Below, piece by piece: positions 25,577-35,675 of a stretch of DNA of 64,000 bases (position 1 is its first letter; the number at the start of each line of letters is the position of its first letter). The notes beneath the pieces are model-generated. The model had not been told where the DNA came from. It saw nothing but the letters and a program-made list of their open reading frames with translations, and ran no database searches. The stretch spans positions 124,001-188,000 of the forward strand of contig NZ_BMHK01000002.1 in the NCBI RefSeq assembly GCF_014640675.1, given 5' to 3'. The stretch is from Novosphingobium endophyticum (lineage in GTDB: Bacteria; Pseudomonadota; Alphaproteobacteria; Sphingomonadales; Sphingomonadaceae). A program made the position numbers and the translations under genes.

Positions 25577-26344
25577 TCAGCCGCCCTTGGCGTCGTTCTC
25601 TGCCGACGCCGCGAGGCGTTCGCCCTGCATGTAGGGGATCGGATTGACCGCCGCGCCGTCAACGCGCACTTCGTAGTGCAGGTGCGGGCCGGTCGAGCGG
25701 CCGGTGCTGCCGACGTAGCCGATGACGTCGCCCTTGTGGACCTTCTGCCCCTCGGCAACATTGAGGCGCGACATGTGGCCGTAGCGGGTCTGCAGCTCGC
25801 CGCCATGCTCGATCGAGATGAACAGGCCATAGCCGCCGAACCACGAAGCCTTGCTGATGACGCCGTCGGCGGTTGCATGGATCGGCGTGCCGACCGGGGC
25901 CGCGAGGTCGACGCCCGAGTGGGCGCGGCGGCCGCCGAGAACCGGATGGTCACGCATGCCGAAGCCGCTGGACATCCTTTCGGCCCCGCCGAGCGGATCG
26001 CGCGAGGGGATCGAAACCGAAGCGATCCCGGCGGTGCCGACCGCGGGCTTGGCCTTGGAAACGGCGAGGCCGGTTTCCTCGTAGTTTTGCCAGGAGTTGA
26101 AAAGCTGGCGGAACTGGTCGTCCTCACCGCCGCTGACCGACTGGCTCGCGGACTGCGCCGCGCGAAGCGGGGCGGCGATGTCGGCGGCAGAGGCGCTGCT
26201 GTTCGCCATGGCGGGGTGGGCTGCGACCAGGAAACCGCCCGCAACCACGATGCCGGTCACTGCGCGGAGCTTGGCGAAGATTTTCGTTACGACCACTCGC
26301 AATACCTTGTTTATCCGCCAGCGACCTTTGTGGCCGTGACGCAA
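25577..26344 (-). CDS. M23 family metallopeptidase (LytM domain)
   Basis: A 255-aa exported peptidoglycan hydrolase or regulator. The N-terminus is basic and followed by a hydrophobic export segment ending AHPAMA near residue 47. The LytM zinc ligands are complete: H142 and D146 in AHSGVDLAAP, and the HxH pair H221/H223 in GPHLHYEV; GYGLFISIEH and YGHMS are also typical. An intervening 90-residue linker is Ser/Ala-rich. With all catalytic residues present it is probably an active endopeptidase cutting peptide cross-links. ATG 26344 is the furthest upstream; a start closer to the hydrophobic segment is possible. It is monocistronic, with its own terminator. Confidence 0.88.
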   Translation of the reverse strand: MRHGHKGRWRINKVLRVVVTKIFAKLRAVTGIVVAGGFLVAAHPAMANSSASAADIAAPLRAAQSASQSVSGGEDDQFRQLFNSWQNYEETGLAVSKAKPAVGTAGIASVSIPSRDPLGGAERMSSGFGMRDHPVLGGRRAHSGVDLAAPVGTPIHATADGVISKASWFGGYGLFISIEHGGELQTRYGHMSRLNVAEGQKVHKGDVIGYVGSTGRSTGPHLHYEVRVDGAAVNPIPYMQGERLAASAENDAKGG

Positions 26345-26449
26345 GTTCTAATTGGCGCGACCCGCGTATTTGCGCGGTCGACGCTAAATTATGAGATGGT
26401 CGGAACCCCCCGCCGTCTCGCGAGTTAGGGTTATGCAGACGCTCGCTCG

Positions 26450-27241
26450 TCAGGCAACCCCATGGTAAAGATCCCGCGATAAACCGGCTGCAAGGCGCGC
26501 CGAGTCGTTGAACGGCGGTCTAATGGCGCCGCGAAAGTGGCGGGAAACCAAGAGTTTCCACAGCGAATCCCTTTCCGCGTTCAACCGTTCAGCGACGGCG
26601 GCGAAATGGTTTGCGCCAAAACGGACGTGGCGGATTTCGTCGTCAAGGATTCGTTTCAGGATCGCTGCGCCGCGTTCGTCGCCGGCCGCGCGCACCCGCT
26701 CGAGCGTTGCCGGCGTCACGTCCAAGGCGCGCGCCTCGAGCACCATGGGAACCACGGCAAGCCGCGCGGCGACGTCGTGGCGTGTGTCGTAAGCGGCCTC
26801 CCATAGGCCGTGGTGAGCGGGCAAGGCGCCATAATGACTGCCGAGCGAGCGCAGGTGCCGGTCGATCAGCGCGAAGTGCATCGCCTCGTCGGCCGCGACC
26901 GAAAGGAAATCGCCGACGAATGCCTCGCTCATTTCCGCGCCGAACCGCCCTGCCATGTCGAGCGCGAGGTCGATGGCGACGAACTCGATGTGGGCGATCG
27001 AATGCCACAAGGCGATCCGGCCGCGCTGTGAACCGCCCTTGCCGCGCTTGGGCATCCGGTTCGGCGGCAGCAGCTCAGGCGCGTCGGGACGACCCGGCAC
27101 GTCGGGCATTTCGAGGTCGAATGCGAAATCCAGCCGCCCCAGGCGCCAGTCGCGCGCGATCCTGCGCGCGGCCATCGTCTTGGCGCGGGGATCGCGTTCG
27201 AGAAGCGCGCCCCGGATCGCCTGCGCAACGCTTTGTCGCAT
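26450..27241 (-). CDS. DUF455 ferritin-like domain protein
   Basis: A 263-aa protein of the DUF455 family, which has a ferritin-like four-helix fold. Possible di-iron ligands are seen in HIEFVAIDLALD, AADEAMHF, LEARALD and DDEIRHVRFG, i.e. paired E-x2-H patterns on separate helices. The biochemical role is unknown; some relatives are annotated with tRNA hydroxylation, which I cannot support here. The start overlaps the bcp stop (TGATG at 27239-27243), so it is translated with bcp. A di-iron protein beside a peroxiredoxin suggests, without proving, an oxidative-stress link. Confidence 0.82.
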   Translation of the reverse strand: MRQSVAQAIRGALLERDPRAKTMAARRIARDWRLGRLDFAFDLEMPDVPGRPDAPELLPPNRMPKRGKGGSQRGRIALWHSIAHIEFVAIDLALDMAGRFGAEMSEAFVGDFLSVAADEAMHFALIDRHLRSLGSHYGALPAHHGLWEAAYDTRHDVAARLAVVPMVLEARALDVTPATLERVRAAGDERGAAILKRILDDEIRHVRFGANHFAAVAERLNAERDSLWKLLVSRHFRGAIRPPFNDSARLAAGLSRDLYHGVA

Positions 27242-27714
27242 CAGAGCGCTTTCGCCGCCTCCAGCACGGCCTCGACGTGACCTTTCACTTTCACCTTGTT
27301 CCAGACCCTGGCGATCGTGCCGTCCGGCGCGATCAGGTAGGTCGTGCGCACCATGCCCATGTAGGTGCGGCCGTAGTTCTGCTTCTCGGTCCAGATCCCC
27401 AGCGCGTCCGACAGCCCGTTCTCCTCGGCGTCGGTGGCCAGCGGGGCCTTGAGGTCATGCTTGGCGATGAAGTTCTGGTGCTTCTTCGCCGAATCCTTGC
27501 TGACGCCGAGCAGGGCGGTGCCGGCCTGCTCGAATTCGGGCCGGGCCGCGCTGAATTCGATGTTCTCGGTCGTGCAGCCGGGGGTGTTGTCCTTGGGATA
27601 GAAGAACACGACGAGCTTCCTGCCCGCGAAATCGGAGGGTTTCACCGTCCCGCCGTCGGGCGTTTCCAGCGCAATGTCGGGGAAGGCGTCGCCGACGCCG
27701 GGGCGTGTGCTCAT
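27241..27714 (-). CDS. bcp: thioredoxin-dependent thiol peroxidase (peroxiredoxin Q/BCP)
   Basis: A 157-aa peroxiredoxin of the BCP group that reduces hydroperoxides using thioredoxin. The peroxidatic Cys is in FYPKDNTPGCTTEN (Cys47). No second cysteine is present anywhere in the protein, so it is the 1-Cys type and needs an external thiol to resolve the sulfenic acid. The active-site Thr is present in the same motif and the conserved Arg in MVRTTYLI. It lies three bases after the glnE stop and overlaps DUF455 downstream, forming a glnE-bcp-DUF455 operon. Confidence 0.92.
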   Translation of the reverse strand: MSTRPGVGDAFPDIALETPDGGTVKPSDFAGRKLVVFFYPKDNTPGCTTENIEFSAARPEFEQAGTALLGVSKDSAKKHQNFIAKHDLKAPLATDAEENGLSDALGIWTEKQNYGRTYMGMVRTTYLIAPDGTIARVWNKVKVKGHVEAVLEAAKAL

Positions 27715-27717
27715 CGA

Positions 27718-30420
27718 TCAGATCTCCAATGTTTCGTCGAACGCGGCCTGCCAGGCCCGCGCGACTTGCGCGCGCGCCTGTCGCAAGGCCGTTTCGAGTT
27801 CGTGCCAGGCCCCATAACCGCAAGCGCGCTCGAGCGCCATGCAGGCCGCCTCCAGCGGAACCTGTGAATCCGGGGCCAGCAGACGGGCGGCGACCAGAAA
27901 ACGCGTCAGCACGTCGTGGGCCTCGATCAGCCCGGCGGGCAGCAGCCCTGCTTCGGAAAGGAGGCGCAGCGCTTCGCCCAGGTCGGGCGCCAGCCCCTTG
28001 CCTTCGCGAAGCTGGATAAAGTGGACGAGGAATTCGAGATCGACGAGGCCGCCGCGAGACAGCTTGACGTCAAGCGGCCCCTTGCCGGGCTTGTGACGCG
28101 CCATCGTGCCGCGCATGTCGAGCACGTCCGCGCGCAGCCGCTCCGGGTCGCGCTTTCGGGTCAGGACCTTGTGGACGATGCCGGCCAGCGCGGCGCGCGC
28201 GCCGCCGGAGCCGAACAAGGGCCGGGCGCGGCACAGCGCCATGTGTTCCCAGGTCCAGGCCTGTTCCTCCTGATAGCGCGCGAAGCTTTCAAGGCTCGCG
28301 GCCGGCGGTCCCTGTTCACCCGAGGGCCGGAGCCGCGTGTCCACGTCGTAGAGCGCCCCTTCCGCCGTCGGCACCGAGAGCGCGGCGATCACCCGCTGGC
28401 ACAGGCGGTTGTAATAGAGCGTCGCGCCGAGAGGGCGCCTGCCGTCGGATTCGCGCGCATGGCTTCCGGAGAAGAGATAGACGAGATCGAGATCCGAGGC
28501 GTGGGTCAGAACCCCGCCGCCGAGCCGGCCGAGGCCCAGTACCAGCAGTTCGCTCTCCGGGACTTGTCCGTGGCTGCGGCGAAACTCTTCAATCGTCGCC
28601 TCGGTCAGGACGCGGTTCGCCGCCTCGGCGATCCGGGCGAGACCGCGCCCGATGGCCAGCGGGTCGTTCACGCCCTCGATCAGTTGCACGCCGAGGGCGA
28701 AGCGCATCTCTCCCACCTTGCGGCGCACGGTATCGAGAATGCGCTCGTAGTCGTCGGGTTCAAAGCGGGAGAATTCGGCGATCAGGCTCGCGACATCGCC
28801 GGGCAGTTCGAAGGCGCTGGCGTCTATCAGCGGGTCGAGCAGGTCGGCGCGGCGGGCCAGTGCGTCGGCCAGCGGCGGGGCGAGCGAAAGAATCCGCGCC
28901 AGCCGTTCGAGCAACGCCGGGCGCGCCTCCAGCAGGCGGAACAGATTGATCGCCGAGGGCAGGTTGTTGAGCAGCTGTTCCCAGCGCAGCAGCGCGCGCT
29001 CGGGCTCGGGCGCGGCGGCCAGCGCTGCCAGCAGATCGCTTCGGATCGCCTCGAAGGCGTTGCGGGCGGCATCGCTGCGCAGCGCGCGCATGCGGCCCGA
29101 TTCCCAGCCTATGATACGCCCCGCGAGCGCGTCGGGATCGTCGAATCCCAGGTGTTCGAGCTGCTCGGCCAGCGTTCCCTGCGCAGGCATGGCGACGCTG
29201 GTTGGCGGTCCCTCGGGCGTATTGGCCATGATCAGTCTGTCGTAGCGCTCGCCCACGGTGTCGGTGATCTGCGCCAGTTCATCGAGCAGTGCCTTGCCGT
29301 CCGGCAGTCCGTCGAGCCGTGCCACTTCGTCGATGGCTTCGGCCTTAATCGGAATGCTGTGGGTCTGATGATCCTGCACCATCTGCAGCCGGTGCTCGAT
29401 CGTGCGCAGGCGGTCATAGCACTCGCCGAGGGCCTGCGCCTCCGAGGCGGGGATCAGGCCGGCATGGGCGAGCGCATCAAGGGTTTCGCGAGTGCCGCGG
29501 AGCCGCAGGTCGGGATTGCGCCCGCCGTGGATCAGCTGGTGGGTCTGGGCATAGAACTCGACTTCGCGAATGCCGCCGCGTCCTTTCTTGAGGTCGAAGC
29601 CCGGTCCGACTTCGCGGCTGCCCCGTGTGTTCGCGCGGATCTGCGTAGTCAGGCGGCCGATTTCGGCTATCGCCCCGAAGTCCAGGCTCTTGCGCCAGAC
29701 GAAGGGGCGGATCGCGGCGAGGAATGCTTCGCCGGCTGCCACATCCCCGGCGCAGGCCCGCGCGCGGATGAAGGCGGCGCGCTCCCAGGCCAGCGCGGAA
29801 GACTCGTAATGCGTCAACGCGCCGTCGATCGAGATCGCCAGCGGACTGACTTCCGAGGCCGGCCGCAGCCGCAGGTCGACGCGAAAGACATATCCCTCGT
29901 CCGTGACCTTGGCGAGCGTCTCGACCACCGCGCGGGCGACGCGCTGCGCCGCCTCGCCGGGATCGTCGCGTTCCCGCCGGGGCAGGGCCTCCGGGTCGAA
30001 GAGCAGGATCGGGTCGATGTCGGAGCTGTAGTTCAGTTCGCGTGCGCCGTGCTTGCCCAGCGCCAGGGCAAGGAAGCCGGCGGGCCGCGCGTCGGGCACG
30101 CGGCGGCGGATGCCCTCGGCTATCGCAGCGTCGAGCGCGCGGTCAGCAAAGGCGGAAAGTTCGCCCGTCACCCGCAGCAGCGGAAAGGCGCCGGCCAAGT
30201 CGCCGATCGCGAGCGTCAGCGCGAGCGCCTGCTTTTCCCGTCGCAGCGCCGCGCCGACATCGGTGACGCCGCGCCCGGCGGCCCGGGCCCGGGCAAGAGC
30301 TTCCGCCTCGTTTCCGGCGGCAAGGATTTCGGCCAGTTCGGGCAGGCGATCCAGCGCGCCGGCAAGGTAGGGCGCGTGAGCGCGGGCGCGGTCTATCGCT
30401 CCTTTCCAGTCGGCGGTCAT
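27718..30420 (-). CDS. glnE: bifunctional glutamine synthetase adenylyltransferase/adenylyl-removing enzyme
   Basis: A 900-aa protein that attaches AMP to and removes AMP from glutamine synthetase in response to PII signals. Two nucleotidyltransferase domains are visible: the N-terminal one with GKHGARELNYSSDIDPILLF and RVDLRLRP, the C-terminal one with LGLGRLGGGVLTHASDLDLVYLF and VDTRLRPSG. Each is followed by a helical domain (KKGRGGIREVEF; LSRGGLVDLEFLVHF). Start ATG 30420 (MTADWK) follows AGGGAAGG; the much longer frame that continues to 32418 is a shadow of the M28 and deiminase genes. It diverges from the M28 peptidase by 111 bases and heads an operon with bcp and the DUF455 gene. Confidence 0.95.
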   Translation of the reverse strand: MTADWKGAIDRARAHAPYLAGALDRLPELAEILAAGNEAEALARARAAGRGVTDVGAALRREKQALALTLAIGDLAGAFPLLRVTGELSAFADRALDAAIAEGIRRRVPDARPAGFLALALGKHGARELNYSSDIDPILLFDPEALPRRERDDPGEAAQRVARAVVETLAKVTDEGYVFRVDLRLRPASEVSPLAISIDGALTHYESSALAWERAAFIRARACAGDVAAGEAFLAAIRPFVWRKSLDFGAIAEIGRLTTQIRANTRGSREVGPGFDLKKGRGGIREVEFYAQTHQLIHGGRNPDLRLRGTRETLDALAHAGLIPASEAQALGECYDRLRTIEHRLQMVQDHQTHSIPIKAEAIDEVARLDGLPDGKALLDELAQITDTVGERYDRLIMANTPEGPPTSVAMPAQGTLAEQLEHLGFDDPDALAGRIIGWESGRMRALRSDAARNAFEAIRSDLLAALAAAPEPERALLRWEQLLNNLPSAINLFRLLEARPALLERLARILSLAPPLADALARRADLLDPLIDASAFELPGDVASLIAEFSRFEPDDYERILDTVRRKVGEMRFALGVQLIEGVNDPLAIGRGLARIAEAANRVLTEATIEEFRRSHGQVPESELLVLGLGRLGGGVLTHASDLDLVYLFSGSHARESDGRRPLGATLYYNRLCQRVIAALSVPTAEGALYDVDTRLRPSGEQGPPAASLESFARYQEEQAWTWEHMALCRARPLFGSGGARAALAGIVHKVLTRKRDPERLRADVLDMRGTMARHKPGKGPLDVKLSRGGLVDLEFLVHFIQLREGKGLAPDLGEALRLLSEAGLLPAGLIEAHDVLTRFLVAARLLAPDSQVPLEAACMALERACGYGAWHELETALRQARAQVARAWQAAFDETLEI

Positions 30421-30531
30421 GGCCCTTCCCTGCCTGCTGCCGGGCGCAAGGGCAAGTGCCCCGGCTTGTGCATCGCGGCATCGTCTGGCACCTGTGCGCT
30501 CCCCCCCGAAGCCATCCATGAGGTCGCCACC

Positions 30532-32238
<1,707 letters not shown>

Positions 32239-32239
32239 G

Positions 32240-33223
32240 TTGACCTTCCGCCTGCCGCCCGAGTGGCAGGCGCAGGACTGGCTCTGGATCGGCTTTCCGC
32301 ATGACTCGGTCGAATGGCCGGGCTTCCTCGGCCGCGCGCAGGAGCAGATCGCCCGCTTCGCCAGCGCGGTCGCCGATTCGGGGCAGGATGTCCGCCTGAT
32401 CGTGCGCGACGAGGCCAATGCCCGCCGCGCCGAGGCGCTGTGCTCGTCGCGCGTGAAGCTGGAGATCCGGCGCTACGGCGACGTCTGGCTGCGCGATACC
32501 GGGCCGCTGGTGCTCTTGGACGATGCGGGAAACCGCAGGGCCATGCGCTTCGGCTTCAACGGCTGGGGCGGCAAGTACCTGATGGACGGCGACCAGGAAA
32601 TCGGCGAGGAACTGGCGCGCGATGCCGGATTGCCCGTTGAGACGGCCGACTGGATCCTCGAAGGCGGGGCGCTCGACGGCGACGGCACCGGCCTTGTCGC
32701 CACGACCGAACAGTGCCTGCTCAACCCCAACCGCAACCCCTCGCTGACGCGCGAGGACATCGAGGCCCGGCTGCGCCGCGACCTCGGCTATGACCGCGTA
32801 CTGTGGCTGGGCGAGGGGCTGATCAACGACCACACCGACGGCCACGTCGACAACCTTGCCCGCTTCGTCGCTCCGAACGTGCTGGCGGTGCCGCGCGCGA
32901 CCGGGCGGGACGATCCCAATGCCGACATCTACGCCTTCGCCAGGGCCCGCGCTGTCGCCATGGACGTGGCGGTGCGCGAAGTGCCCTCGCCGGGGCGGGT
33001 CGAGACGGACGGGCGAATCGAGCCGGCCAGTTACATGAACTTCGCGGTAACCTCGAAGCTCGTCGTCGTGCCGATCTATGGTACACCGCATGACGATGAC
33101 GGGATTGCGGCCATCGCCGAACTCTTCCCCGACCGCGACACCGTCGGCATCCTCGCCGACGCAGTGCTCGCGGGCGGCGGCTCGTTCCACTGCGCCAGCC
33201 AGCAGATGCCTTCGCGAACCTGA
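32240..33223 (+). CDS. agmatine deiminase family protein, TTG start
   Basis: A 327-aa member of the agmatine deiminase/peptidyl-arginine deiminase fold. Conserved stretches are DVWLRDTGP, FNGWGGKY, EGGALDGDGTG, NDHTDGHVDNLARF and the catalytic Cys in GGGSFHCASQQ. It would hydrolyse agmatine to N-carbamoylputrescine, feeding putrescine synthesis. It is some 40 residues shorter than Pseudomonas AguA, so another guanidino substrate is possible. TTG 32240 is chosen: it lies one base after the peptidase stop, GGAAGG is about 12 bases upstream, and the family N-terminus (FRLPPEW) begins immediately. Longer frames overlap the peptidase gene. Confidence 0.87.
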   Translation: MTFRLPPEWQAQDWLWIGFPHDSVEWPGFLGRAQEQIARFASAVADSGQDVRLIVRDEANARRAEALCSSRVKLEIRRYGDVWLRDTGPLVLLDDAGNRRAMRFGFNGWGGKYLMDGDQEIGEELARDAGLPVETADWILEGGALDGDGTGLVATTEQCLLNPNRNPSLTREDIEARLRRDLGYDRVLWLGEGLINDHTDGHVDNLARFVAPNVLAVPRATGRDDPNADIYAFARARAVAMDVAVREVPSPGRVETDGRIEPASYMNFAVTSKLVVVPIYGTPHDDDGIAAIAELFPDRDTVGILADAVLAGGGSFHCASQQMPSRT

Positions 33224-33315
33224 GCAATCGCCAGACGACCGCAAGCCGCTCATCCTGAACGGGATGGGGGCGGTCTTAACGATTTGGCAAGGGGTCAGGG
33301 CGCAAATTCGGGAGC

Positions 33316-33456
33316 ATGGCACGCGTCATGACTCTCGTCCAGAACGCCCCCGCCGCGAACCGGGCCGCCCGTACACACGCGGACTGGCTGCGCGCCGCCG
33401 TGGTGTGCGGCTGCGCGCTCGCGCTGATCCTCGCGAGGGCGCCGCTGCCGTTCTGA
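33316..33456 (+). CDS. possible 46-aa membrane peptide
   Basis: A short frame with GC-rich third positions: MARVMTLVQNAPAANRAA... then a hydrophobic stretch VVCGCALALILARAPLPF. GGAG precedes the first ATG by only one base, so ATG 33328 is the better start. It lies in a 412-base gap with no other gene, and nothing else supports it. I do not recognise a family. Confidence 0.35.
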   Translation: MARVMTLVQNAPAANRAARTHADWLRAAVVCGCALALILARAPLPF

Positions 33457-33499
33457 TTTTCTTGTGAGGTCAGGGAGGCTCGAAGGCGCCGGGCTATCG

Positions 33500-33510
33500 C
33501 CCCCCCCCCC
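33500..33510. repeat. poly-C tract of 11
   Basis: Eleven consecutive C residues in the intergenic space between the deiminase and the lipoprotein gene. Such runs are prone to slippage and to sequencing error. No promoter or ORF is evidently affected. Confidence 0.7.
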
Positions 33511-33635
33511 GTGATTATGTCCGCCTTTTCGGCCGACACACCGGTGCACATGCCACCGTCTTTGGCGAGTGAGCCAGCGGCCGACCTGGTGATGCCGTTT
33601 ATGATCCGCCTGATCGGTCGCTGACTTCTGACCGC

Positions 33636-33908
33636 TTACGGCTGCGTATCGCCGATTTTGGATTCGCTCGGAGCTATTTCGCCGTCGTCATCCATCTTGT
33701 TTGCGGCCTCTTCCCCCTGCTCCTCAACGACATCGGCCTTCTCTTCCAGGCGCTCTTCCTGGAGCTCCGTCGGTGCCTGGTCGGCCATTTCGTCAATCCG
33801 CTCGGCTTGCGCTTCAGCCGTATCCTCGACCTGGTCCGCTTGTTCGCTCTGGCAAGCTGCCAACGCGAACAGACTGACAGCGAGGGGTGTCATCAGAATC
33901 TTTCGCAT
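33636..33908 (-). CDS. small acidic lipoprotein
   Basis: A 90-aa protein with signal sequence MRKILMTPLAVSLFALAAC; the lipobox LAAC marks Cys19 for lipidation. The mature part is highly acidic and repetitive in Glu, Asp, Gln and Ala (EDTAEAQAER, EEKADVVEEQ), probably helical or disordered. ATG 33908 follows GGGGAAGAG; a GTG directly before it is less likely. No domain is recognised. Similar Glu-rich lipoproteins are common and unassigned in sphingomonads. Confidence 0.7.
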   Translation of the reverse strand: MRKILMTPLAVSLFALAACQSEQADQVEDTAEAQAERIDEMADQAPTELQEERLEEKADVVEEQGEEAANKMDDDGEIAPSESKIGDTQP

Positions 33909-34067
33909 CACTCTTCCCCTTTGGTTTTACCGTTAAGGAGGCTTCTTCGCCGGCTCTCCTGCCAGCGCGCGCAACGGTAAAAGGCAACCCGTCGTTGCCT
34001 AACGTCCTTAAAACCCGCGCTGGTTCAAATGTTCCCGATGGCCATCCGGCTCAATCTTCCAAATCTT

Positions 34068-34213
34068 CTCGTATCCAAAGGGCTCCCCCTGTCCGTTCCT
34101 CGATCAAGGCGCGCAGGCCGCGGGTACTCCTTCTTCGGGATTAGCCAGAAATCGGACCCCGATCGTACGGGATAGCAGTAGACGCCGCCTGAGATCGCAG
34201 CTTTTCTGAGCAA
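34068..34213 (-). pseudogene. possible frameshifted ORF remnant
   Basis: On the minus strand the frame from 34213 reads AAISGGVYCYPVRSGSDFWL, protein-like in composition. After about KKEY a neighbouring frame continues TRGLRALIEERTGGALWI...EDLED and stops. Joining the two by one frameshift would give a plausible small protein. There is no good start codon. It may be a decayed gene, or chance. Confidence 0.2.
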
Positions 34214-34220
34214 CGCCTCA

Positions 34221-34574
34221 TTGCGGAGTCAGCCGGTGATCCAGCCCTCCATATATACCGTGATAAGCATCTTGCTGCTGGGATTGGCTCTCGTTCTTCC
34301 GATCGTATTCGCATGGAATGTGCATAATCACTGGCGTGCTTTGAAAGTCCGCTACCTGTTCATCATGATGGGAGTCGGATACACTGCTCCGTGGCTATAT
34401 TACTGGGGCGTGATGTTGAACAACCTCGAAAGCCGGCCCTGTGGGAATGGGCCCTGTGTTGACAACGGAATGGAGTTGATCGGAGCGGTTTTGCTTCCGC
34501 TCGGTGCGATGATCTCGTTCTTATACGCGACAGTGGCAGCAGGTCTCACGATCTACTTTCTTCGTCGCGACTGA
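34221..34574 (+). CDS. small membrane protein of unknown function
   Basis: A 117-aa frame with three hydrophobic segments: about residues 12-32 (VISILLLGLALVLPIVFAW), 45-65 and 85-112. Two Cys in RPCGNGPCVDN lie between the second and third. The start is uncertain: TTG 34221 or GTG 34236, with no ATG nearby. Codon use and GC content look lower than in its neighbours, suggesting it was acquired or is poorly expressed. Its location beside gene remnants adds doubt. I do not recognise the family. Confidence 0.5.
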   Translation: MRSQPVIQPSIYTVISILLLGLALVLPIVFAWNVHNHWRALKVRYLFIMMGVGYTAPWLYYWGVMLNNLESRPCGNGPCVDNGMELIGAVLLPLGAMISFLYATVAAGLTIYFLRRD

Positions 34575-34639
34575 ACGGCTCACGCGCGAACGACGTTTTC
34601 AGGGCGAACCGCGATACAAACTGATACGCGCACGGATAG

Positions 34640-34825
34640 CAGACCCAGCGCCTCAGGGGCGGCGCGATCGACGGCACCAGCGATACCGATGGCATCGAAG
34701 TCGCGCTCGGCGATTTCGGGCCGACCTTCCCCGAAGGCCTTTTGGTCGCGCAGGACGGAGGCAACACGCCCGACGTGCAGAACTTCAAGCTGCTGTCCTG
34801 GCACGCGATCCGTGCGGCTTCCGGT
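34640..34825 (+). pseudogene. remnant of a 3-phytase (beta-propeller) C-terminus
   Basis: In one frame, after a stop at 34637, the translation reads GAIDGTSDTDGIEVALGD, then FPEGLLVAQDGGNTPD and QNFKLLSW. This is the conserved end of bacterial beta-propeller phytases (DGTSDTDGI ... GLFVAQDG.N..QNFKL). The roughly 300 upstream residues of a full phytase are absent and no start exists, so only the tail remains. The frame beyond SWHAI loses resemblance and runs into the next gene. Confidence 0.65.
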
Positions 34826-34931
34826 CTCGAACGAGAATGCAGGCAGCGGCGCGGACAGCTTGAGTATCACGCTGCAAATGCGATATGGGGACCGCCTCGG
34901 CGAGGGAATCGGAACCGTTGCACAAGTGTAA
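34801..34931 (+). pseudogene. possible 3' fragment of a second unidentified gene
   Basis: A different frame from the phytase remnant reads VRLPVSNENAGSGADSL then ITLQMRYGDRLGEGIGTVAQV and stops at 34931, overlapping the lytic transglycosylase TTG start by 14 bases as operon neighbours often do. It looks like the tail of a protein whose body was lost where the phytase fragment joins. I cannot name it. Confidence 0.3.
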
Positions 34932-35532
34932 GGCCATCCATGCTGTTCTGGCGGGCGCCCTGCTGGCTCTGCCCGGCGGCGCCCATGCCGATGTCATGCA
35001 GATCGGCGATGCGGGCTATTCCTGGATCGCCGGCGGCCCGGCCAATATGGGCGCCGTTGCTGACCCGGCTGAAGACCGCGCGCCCGCGATCGTCGATGCC
35101 TCGCCGCATCCGCTGTCGGTCACCGAGGCGCTCGACGCGGCAGGCCCTTCCCGCTGGCGTGCGCGCATTGCCGAACTCGCGGCCAAGTACGACATCAGCC
35201 CGACACTTCTCGAAGCGGTGGTCTGGCAGGAAAGCCGCTGGAATGAACGCGCCGTCTCGTCCGCCGGCGCGCGCGGGCTCGCCCAGCTCATGCCCGGCAC
35301 GGCGCGGCAGATGGGTGTTGACGCCGACGATCCCATGGCGAACCTCGAAGGTGGCGCGCGGTACCTGCGCATGCAGCTCGACGCATTCGGCGGCGACATC
35401 GAGAAAGCGCTGGCCGCCTATAACGCGGGCCCGATGCGGGTCCAGCGCGCGGGCGGCATTCCCCGCATCCGTGAGACCCAGGCCTACGTCGCCGCGATCA
35501 TGGCGCGTCTGGCGCAGCCGGTCCGCCAGTAA
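34918..35532 (+). CDS. lytic transglycosylase, SLT domain
   Basis: A 204-aa exported peptidoglycan lytic transglycosylase. A signal peptide (AVLAGALLALPGGAHA) precedes a 60-residue linker and then the SLT domain: catalytic Glu in AVVWQESRWN, SSAGARGLAQLMPGTA, and ALAAYNAGP followed by ETQAYV. It cleaves glycan strands to 1,6-anhydromuropeptides. TTG 34918 is proposed as start, with GAGGGAA nine bases upstream and the signal peptide beginning directly after; ATG 34885 in frame would give 215 aa with an atypical polar leader. A REP-like repeat follows. Confidence 0.88.
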   Translation: MHKCKAIHAVLAGALLALPGGAHADVMQIGDAGYSWIAGGPANMGAVADPAEDRAPAIVDASPHPLSVTEALDAAGPSRWRARIAELAAKYDISPTLLEAVVWQESRWNERAVSSAGARGLAQLMPGTARQMGVDADDPMANLEGGARYLRMQLDAFGGDIEKALAAYNAGPMRVQRAGGIPRIRETQAYVAAIMARLAQPVRQ

Positions 35533-35548
35533 GGCGGCAAGCGCGCGA

Positions 35549-35668
35549 CGTCATCCGGGGCTCGACCCGAGACCGCTGGCAGTGTTTACGAGCAACCTTG
35601 CCGCGCGAACCCTGCGAGAAGTCCCGCCGAACGAGCGCCACCGGTCCCGGGCCGAGCCCGGGATGACG
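35549..35668. repeat. REP-like palindromic repeat (copy 3)
   Basis: It begins CGTCATCCGGGGCTCGACCC, contains GTGTTTACGAGCAACC like copy 2, and ends GAGCCCGGGATGACG. It fills the space between the transglycosylase and the convergent galU. Confidence 0.85.
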
Positions 35669-35675
35669 AATTGGC

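Noticed and set aside
27916..30531. Upstream part of the 1440-aa frame opposite glnE and fused to M28
   Set aside because: The real M28 protein begins at the lipoprotein signal at 30532; the rest is antisense to glnE.
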